DNA of 64,000 bases from Gigaspora margarita (taxonomy: Eukaryota > Glomeromycota > Glomeromycetes > Diversisporales > Gigasporaceae), in assembly GCA_009809945.1 (NCBI GenBank), contig WTPW01000149.1, positions 529,206-593,205 on the forward strand, given 5' to 3'. A model generated the notes under the pieces. That model had not been told where the DNA came from. It made no database searches and saw nothing but the letters and a program-made list of their open reading frames with translations. Each line of letters opens with the position of its first letter. Position 1 is the stretch's first letter. The position numbers and the translations under genes are program-made. Positions 57,310 to 64,000 of the stretch are shown here, in pieces.

Positions 57310-57425
57310 TAGTTATTTGAAGATAAGTTCTTGATTTACTTGAATAAAGGTCTCTTTAGCACTATTCTTGCTTGCTTTCTTGATTTTTTTTTTAAGTAAA
57401 TGGAAAGGAACTTATCTTTTTGTAT
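57310..57425. repeat. Short inverted-repeat element
   Basis: Aagataagttcttgatttac at 57,318 pairs with gtaaatggaaaggaacttat near 57,398-57,417. The loop is ctctttagcactattcttgc. No duplication was recognised. Confidence 0.45.
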
Positions 57426-57429
57426 CTCT

Positions 57430-58200
57430 CTTTATTGAAGTCAAATTTATTCATTTATAAATATTTAGATTTAATAGACAACATGTAAATATGTTATTTA
57501 GCACATTAACATGATATCTAATATGCTACAAGCTATTAATAATAATACTACTAAGCTTAACATGTTGATATACTATCTAGAATTTTCATAATTCTTACTT
57601 CTTAATATACATATGTACTAACACATTAATGTGTTAAAAAAAATTTACAAAAGAGCAATTATATATTAATTATCAAGTATATACCTTTTCAACATTGAAT
57701 GAATTACAAAAATGGAAATGAAAGTTATCTATACTAATAAAGAAAAGAAGATCTAAATACAAATATAGAGGGTAAAACTAATTAGAAAATTCAAATCTCA
57801 AATGTCACAAATTCAAATTTGTGATAATATGCAATTATTTGAGATATATATTGTTTAATTTCTCACCTATTTGCAATCAGCTATTAACTGTTTAGTAATA
57901 GCAAAAATTAATATATGTAGCATACTTGATATAGTACATGGAATTGGATAACTAGAAAGCAGAGCCACTAGATTTTAGCAGTAACAAAATAGCACTAATA
58001 TCAAAATTGGTATATTTTAATTATATAAGTCTATAAAATTAAGATAAACAATTTTTGTCAAATAGAATCCAGATTCAATAATTGAATTTGGATTTATCTG
58101 AATTTGAATTATCATCTAGACATACAGAATAGGATCCAAATTAAATCCAGATATCCCTTAAAGAATAGGATCAAAATACTAATTATTTTACCAAAATTGG
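57430..58200. other. Unassigned AT-rich sequence
   Basis: No gene, terminal repeat or tandem array is supported. Local near-palindromes such as gaatccagattcaataattg / gaatttggatttatctg lie near 58,068-58,100. Confidence 0.35.
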
Positions 58201-58205
58201 CAATT

Positions 58206-58717
58206 AGAGACATCTATAAACCATGTTATATACTCTATATAGTAGTTCTTGACCCCTCTAGACCATATAAAAATTTTTTTAAAATCCATATATTTATATA
58301 TATAATTTTACAAAAACTTGGATATATTATAGCACAGTAATATAATTTGGATTATTTTGGTACCATTTGATTCATCTCTATGAGACAAGTCCAATAATAC
58401 TAAAATCATTTCATTTGGATCACTGGATCAAGAGTTATTCACAAAAAAAACTATTAATTATATATAAAAGATATAACCAATAGTAATTTGTTAATAATTT
58501 TTGATCCAATAATTCAAATCAAATAATTTTGATAACATTCGAATCCTTTTCTCAATATGATCAAATGGTACCAAAATTATTCAATTTGAACTGCTGGATC
58601 AAAATTTAGAAAATTTTTGTAAAAAAATTAGGTTATATTTTGACCCTCCTACTTATTGAAAAAAAAACATTATGTTTTGTGTGACTCCTCAAGTATAATA
58701 TTATTTTGGATGCTCCC
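58206..58717. mobile_element. GGAGGCATCC-type TIR element, copy 2
   Basis: The left end agagacatctataaaccatg and right end ttattttggatgctccc are related to the ends of the copy at 51,749-52,277. The interior again holds two palindromic ggtaccatttgattcatct motifs (58,345-58,440 and 58,500-58,610). It is more diverged than copy 1. Non-coding. Confidence 0.65.
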
Positions 58718-59055
58718 TTTGAACTGTTAACTAAATTGATAGCCCTAATTGTCTATTTTGAGGGTAGGGTGAACGTAGATCATTTTTTATATAATAGATC
58801 AACCAAAAAAATATTATACAAAAATCGAACACATGTTACATATAAAAGTTTTTAAAAATATAATCAATTTTTATAAAAGTTTTGGGGTAGATATATTANN
58901 CCCNNNANTNNNANTNNNANNANTTNNANNNCNNNNNTNNTTNAAAAAAAACATACTTGAATATATCATTAATTCTTTCTAGGTTGATCGAAATTTGCCT
59001 AGGTTACACAACATAAATATCATATGATTATCACCTGATTTCAATTGAATGTTAT
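58718..59055. other. Unassigned sequence with ambiguous bases
   Basis: Bases 58,899-58,943 are largely N with scattered called bases, so they cannot be interpreted. The rest shows nothing recognisable. Confidence 0.5.
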
Positions 59056-60133
59056 CAGTCATAGGACATGTCCTCTTGAAATAAGTCTAAAATAAGTTTA
59101 TAATAAAAATTATAAAAAAAACATATGAATTTACTATAAACTTTGAGCTAAGATCCCTCTCTGGCTTAACTAATTAACTTAAAATTAAATTTTGCAGGTA
59201 TATAGAACAAGAGAAGAAGAAAATTTTGAGCTTAAAAACCACATTAAAATTTTGCCAATTTTGCACTTTTTCAAAATGTAACTCTGTCAAAAACAAATAT
59301 TCACAAATTTTAAATCAGCAGCTATGTGTAAAAATTATGCTCTGAACAACTTTACTTAGGCGACGGAAGTAGGTTACCTTGTAAGAAAAATGGGTTATCT
59401 ATGTACTAAAGTTAAAATTTATCGTTTTTCTTGATTGAACTTTTTTTCCTTATTAGGTAACCTACATTGGGCTCTTAAGCAAAGTTGTTCGGCATGTAAT
59501 TTTACTCGCGTCCGATGTCAAAACGAGCCTTTTCGGACCTTTTACTAAGTGAAAAATGGGGTTAAAGTTAGAAAAAATTTTTTTTTTAAAAAAAATTTTT
59601 TAAAAAAAAATTTTTTTCTAACTTTAACCCCATTTTTCACTTAGTAAAAGGTCCGAAAAGGCTCGTTTTGACATCGGACGCGAGTAAAATTACATGCCGA
59701 ACAACTTTGCTTAAGAGCCCAATGTAGGTTACCTAATAAGGAAAAAAAGTTCAATCAAGAAAAACGATAAATTTTAACTTTAGTACATAGATAACCCATT
59801 TTTCTTACAAGGTAACCTACTTCCGTCGCCTAAGTAAAGTTGTTCAGAGCATAATTTTTACACATAGCTGCTGATTTAAAATTTGTGAATATTTGTTTTT
59901 GACAGAGTTACATTTTGAAAAAGTGCAAAATTGGCAAAATTTTAATGTAGTTTTTAAGCTCAAAATTTTCTTCTTCTCTTGTTCTATATACCTGCAAAAT
60001 TTAATTTTAAGTTAATTAGTTAAGCCAGAGAGGGATCTTAGCTCAAAGTTTATAGTAAATTCATATGTTTTTTTTATAATTTTTATTATAAACTTATTTT
60101 AGACTTATTTCAAGAGGACATGTCCTATGACTG
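59056..60133. mobile_element. WTAW foldback element, copy C
   Basis: The ends CAGTCATAGGACATGTCC and GGACATGTCCTATGACTG are flanked by TTAT (59052-59055 and 60134-60137). The two arms of about 530 bp appear identical over long stretches, including a central block unlike copies A and B: ctcgcgtccgatgtcaaaac, cgtttttcttgattgaac and tggggttaaagttag in one arm, exact mirrors in the other. The loop is near 59,593. Non-coding. It is the most symmetric copy in the window, hence perhaps the youngest or most recently homogenised. Confidence 0.93.
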
Positions 60134-60137
60134 TTAT

Positions 60138-60950
60138 TGTAAAAAAATTAGTAATGTGCTCACTAGTAAAAATGATCGATGTTCATTCTATCCTTGATGA
60201 AATGATATGTATTACTTATAAACAAATAGTAAAAATTATAAAAAATAGGCTAAATTTATAACCAAGATGATTTCTGTTTTATTATAAACTGTTCTTGAAA
60301 TTTTATAAGAACCTTCAAATGCTAAAGAAGTTGCAAAGAATATTTAGAAATAAATTGACTTATTTTTATTATTAAATTAACCCAAAAAGCAATATTTTCT
60401 AAATCTGTATATTAAATTTAGGTGTATCAGTTATTTGACTCTATATTAAAATTTTATATATGTGATCTGCTCAATATCATATATGGCTAATCTACTAGTA
60501 TTTTCTCTTCTGCTATTAAAAAACCTATGCAGCAGTTTCACAACTTTACTCCTTCTTTTTTTTTTGTATTTGCTCTATTATATAGGGCCTGTGCTTTGAA
60601 AATGTTTTATGGAACTATATAAATAAAAACTAAAATTTTTAGCCATTCAATAATCAAATTCAAATAGTTTTTTTTTTATTTTGCAAAACCCATTAACTCT
60701 ACAAAATAATATAATTTATTTGAATTGGATTACTGAATGGTTAGAAATTTAAATTTTATTTATAGAATTTATATAGTCCTATAAGGTCATTTTCAAAACA
60801 TAGATTCCATATATTTAACAACTAGACTGTTATTAAACTATTCAGTACTCTTGGTTTAATAACTGATTGCATATATCATTTTCATTACTGATTAAGTTTA
60901 TATATATGGATAATAGATAATCCAAGACAAAAGTTGTATATATCAAGACA
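60138..60950. other. AT-rich sequence with one foldback
   Basis: Bases 60,578-60,806 form an imperfect inverted repeat (gctttgaaaatg, aactatataaataaaaacta, agccattcaataatcaaatt with mirrored partners to 60,800). The rest shows nothing recognisable. Confidence 0.5.
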
Positions 60951-61830
60951 GTAAATCGTAATAGAAATCATAACATTTAATTTATTACAATTACAAATAA
61001 GTCTTGTAACAAAATTTTTAACAATAGAAATTATAACTGTTAATTCTAATACAAATTATCAACTATATACTATATCATTGCAATAGCCTGTATACTGAAT
61101 CATAACAAAATTACAACTGGAATTTTAATGCAAAATGACTTAACAACATGCTATAATTGCAAACAAATTTTACAGTAAATTCTAATAGAAATCATGACTA
61201 TTAATTTCAATACATGCTATATATACTACAATAGATTATAAGTTTCACAACAAAATTTTTACAGTAATTTCTAATAGAATTTGACTATATTTCTGATACA
61301 AAATAACTAAACCTTAACACTATACTGTCTGTTATCACAATAGTTAGTAAGTTTTGCAACAAAATTTTATATAGCAAACATGATAAAATTTTACTAATTC
61401 AATCTTAAATCACATAATATATATGCACACAATTGTCAGTAAATTTGTAAAATAATTTTTTAGCAAAATTGTTTACAATAAATTATAGCATTATAGAATT
61501 TGCAACTGTAATTCCAATATAAATATATATTATGATAACAAGTTTATAACAAAATTTTTATGATAAATTATTATAGAATTTATAACTATAATTCTAATAC
61601 AATATAACTTTAACTCATACTGTGTATTACAATAGTTGTTTGTAATTTTTTGTAGCAAATTTTTACTGCATTAGTAATACTAATTAAACTACATTTTTAT
61701 TGTTATGATAGTTCATAAGCTTTGTAATAGAATTTTTATAGTAAATCAAATAGAAGTTATAACAATTTTAATACAATTTAACTCTTACTATAAAGTTATT
61801 ACTAGTGAAAATAAAAATTATAAGAATTAA
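60950..61830. repeat. Satellite-like field S2, same unit as S1
   Basis: The block order of 13,610-15,240 recurs in more decayed form: agtcttgtaacaaaattttt, aacaatagaaattataact, attctaatacaaattatcaa, caatagttagtaagttttgc. About seven cycles can be followed (near 60,990, 61,100, 61,180, 61,250, 61,340, 61,540 and 61,720). Non-coding. Confidence 0.65.
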
Positions 61831-61967
61831 AAAAAATAATAAATAATCTGGTTTTAAAATTTATTTAAGAATGTATGAACTTCATTACTTTTGATAAATA
61901 AGCTTGAGTAAAATAATTTTTTAGCAAACATAAAAAAAATTTTAATAACAATTAAAAAAAAATTATA

Positions 61968-63832
61968 CAGTTATCCCTCTATATAGTCACCCTATATAAT
62001 TACACCTTCTATTGGAAAAATAAATAAGGCACAGATCTGCACAAATAAGTGATCCTAAAAAATTTTAACAAATTTTGCAATAACTTGCGATCCAGTGGTC
62101 CAAACTTAACAATTTTGGTACCATTCGATTCGTCTTGATGAGCCAGATCGAATGGTACCAAAATTGTTGAATCCCAATCACTTGAATACAAGAAAATCTC
62201 ATCCAAGTGGATTTTATAAATATCGAACAATTTTCCCAAATTTAATGATTTTGGTACCATTTGATTCCTCTTGTGAGATGGTTTAAATAGTACCAAAAAT
62301 ATCAAAATTAGATCACTGGTTAACAAGTTATTTGTAAAAAAATAATTTGCAGTACAGTTCTGCACAGAAATTTAAATTTCTTTTTTAAATTCTTGCGCAG
62401 AACTGTGCTGCAAATCATTTTTTACAAACAACTTGTTAACAGTAATCCAATTTTGATGATTTTAGTACTGTTCAAACTGTCTCATCAAGAGGAATCGAAT
62501 GGTGCCAAAATAATTAAATTTGGACTACTGGTTAACAAGATCATTCAATGTTTATAAAATTTACTTAAACGAGATTTTCTTGTATTCTAGTAATTGGAAT
62601 TCAAAGATTTTGGTACTATTTGTTCTGTCCCATCAAGATGAATCGAATAGTACCAAAATCGTTAAATTTGGACCACTGGATCACAAGTTATTGCAAAATT
62701 TGTTAAAATTTTTCAGGGTTGCAAATTTGTGCAAATCTGCACCTTATTTATTTTCCTAATGCCTATATAATCACACTAAATGTATTACCAATATTTTTGT
62801 ATTTAAAATATCTCTATCTAGTCACAAATGCTTTATAATCACTATCACCTTTTTTTGAAAAATTTTAAATAAATTTAATAATAAAATTACTTTTTTATAA
62901 TCATAACCATAAATTATATTATATATAAAAGTTTAAATATTATTAAGAGAATCGACTTTTATGTAATAAGAAAAGTTGTTCAGAAGAACAAGATACACTT
63001 GCTATAAAATTTTTATATAAATCAGAAAATTTTTTATTAATTCATTTTACATTTTATGCTTCTGTAAAAAAATTAAAAAAATTTTAATTTATTTTTTTCA
63101 GAAATATAAAATGAAAAATGTATTAATAAAAGTTCTTTAATTTATATAAAAATTTTACAGTAAGTGTATTTTAATCTTTCAAATAACTTTTTTATTATAT
63201 AAAAGTTGAAACTTAGTTAAATTTAAACTTTTATATATAATAACTATTTGTATTTGTATATAAAAATTTTTTAAACCCATTTTTTTAAAAAATTTTATAT
63301 ACAAATGCAGTAGTTGTTATATAAGAAAATCTAAATTTAACTAAGTAAATCAACTTTTATGCATAAGAAAATTTGTTTAGAAAGACAAAATATGCTTTTT
63401 TTAAAATTTTCATGTAAATTGAAGAAATTTATTCTTTATTTTACATTTCTGAGAAAAAAATAAAATTTTTTTAATTTTTCACAGAAGAGTAAAATAAAGA
63501 AATAAATTAATAAAAAATTTCCAATTTATTTGAAATTTTATGGCAAGTGTATTTTGTTCTTCTAAACAACTTTCTTATTATATAAAAGTTGATTCACTTA
63601 ATAATATTTAGATTTTTATTTATAACAACTATTTGTATTCATATATAAAAATTTTTAAAAATTTTTTTTAAAAAATTTTTATTTATATTTTACCTCCTTA
63701 TAATTACACTAATTTTATTATTTTATATGATATGATTATATAGAGGTAATTTTTTGTAAGCATTGTAAGCACACCTTTATATAATAAACAAATAAGTGTA
63801 TAACAAAACACATGATTATATAGAGGGATGCC
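61968..63832. mobile_element. 1.9 kb pogo-like palindromic composite
   Basis: The outer ends cagttatccctctatatagt (61,968) and tatatagagggatgcc (63,832) pair. The left half is a palindrome centred near 62,375 (61,985-62,775) with four ggtaccatt motifs. The right half holds two related inverted units (about 62,930-63,240 and 63,330-63,610; atcaacttttatgcataaga, gacaaaatatgctttt) facing each other. Open frames near 62,009-62,365 and 62,520-62,759 encode similar peptides only because they lie in the two arms. No transposase. Confidence 0.65.
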
Positions 63833-63862
63833 AAATAATAATTTTGCTATAGAACTACCTAT

Positions 63863-64000
63863 AGGACCCCAAGCTATATATAGATAGGTCAGTGACTAGT
63901 TTGCTTATTTTTATACAAAATTTGGCTCAATAATACTTATTTTTGACCAAACTTTGCAAATTTACTATCTAAGAATGCAATGTTTGGTGTTTTTTTACCA
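63863..64000. mobile_element. CAGGRCCC-type MITE, cut by the right window edge
   Basis: Aggaccccaagctatatata and gataggtcag followed by tttgcttatttttatac match the left end of the element at 48,722-48,902. The other end lies beyond the window. Confidence 0.55.

Noticed and set aside
62009..62759. Two related small genes in opposite orientation
   Set aside because: The similar peptides come from the two arms of one palindrome; no family, intron or start context supports coding.

Overview
The window looks like a repeat-dominated stretch of a very AT-rich fungal nuclear genome, most likely an arbuscular mycorrhizal fungus (Glomeromycotina, Rhizophagus/Gigaspora-like). This rests on three things: the BTB-BACK proteins with an ILPPR-type linker, the MULE transposase with a FAR1-like head, and interstitial TTAGGG tracts. 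It is inferred from sequence alone, without a search. I find no protein-coding gene that is intact from start to stop. The coding content is one broken Mutator-like transposase and five broken copies of one BTB-BACK-TPR gene; everything else is mobile elements, foldback elements and tandem repeats.

Layout. 1-1,000: foldback repeat and AT-rich relics. 1,160-4,110: MULE transposase pseudogene (+). 4,250-6,100: decayed TIR element and a degenerate minisatellite. 6,090-11,630: a cluster of foldback elements (copies A and B of a family with 4-bp WTAW target duplications), a tRNA-derived SINE, and hAT-type and telomere-motif MITEs, several of them nested in older repeats. 11,630-18,190: satellite-like and minisatellite arrays plus MITEs. 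18,190-42,400: five tandem copies of the BTB-BACK-TPR gene, all on the minus strand (A to E: 19,523-22,744; 24,748-30,490; 33,299-35,472; 36,547-38,657; 39,784-41,935) with duplicated spacers. Copy A carries a ~1.1 kb insertion in its intron. Copy B is split by a 2.9 kb TIR element and a SINE. 42,459-49,160: nested Tc1-like, MULE-type and hAT-type MITEs, a perfect-looking TTAA foldback and low-complexity repeats. 49,590-53,330: a 3.7 kb foldback with two elements nested in it. 53,330-64,000: pogo-like composites, foldbacks, copy C of the WTAW family, a second satellite field and a 1.9 kb palindromic composite.

How the parts relate. The tandem array appears to have expanded by unequal duplication of gene plus spacer (copies D and E lie 3.24 kb apart) and then decayed. 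Its paralogous copies serve as empty sites that date and prove several insertions (PIF/Harbinger-like, pogo-like, SINE, the 2.9 kb element). The WTAW foldbacks are the most unusual objects: each copy has variants of its own, mirrored exactly in both arms. Some single-base frameshifts lie in homopolymers and could be assembly errors, since the window also contains N runs and ambiguous bases.
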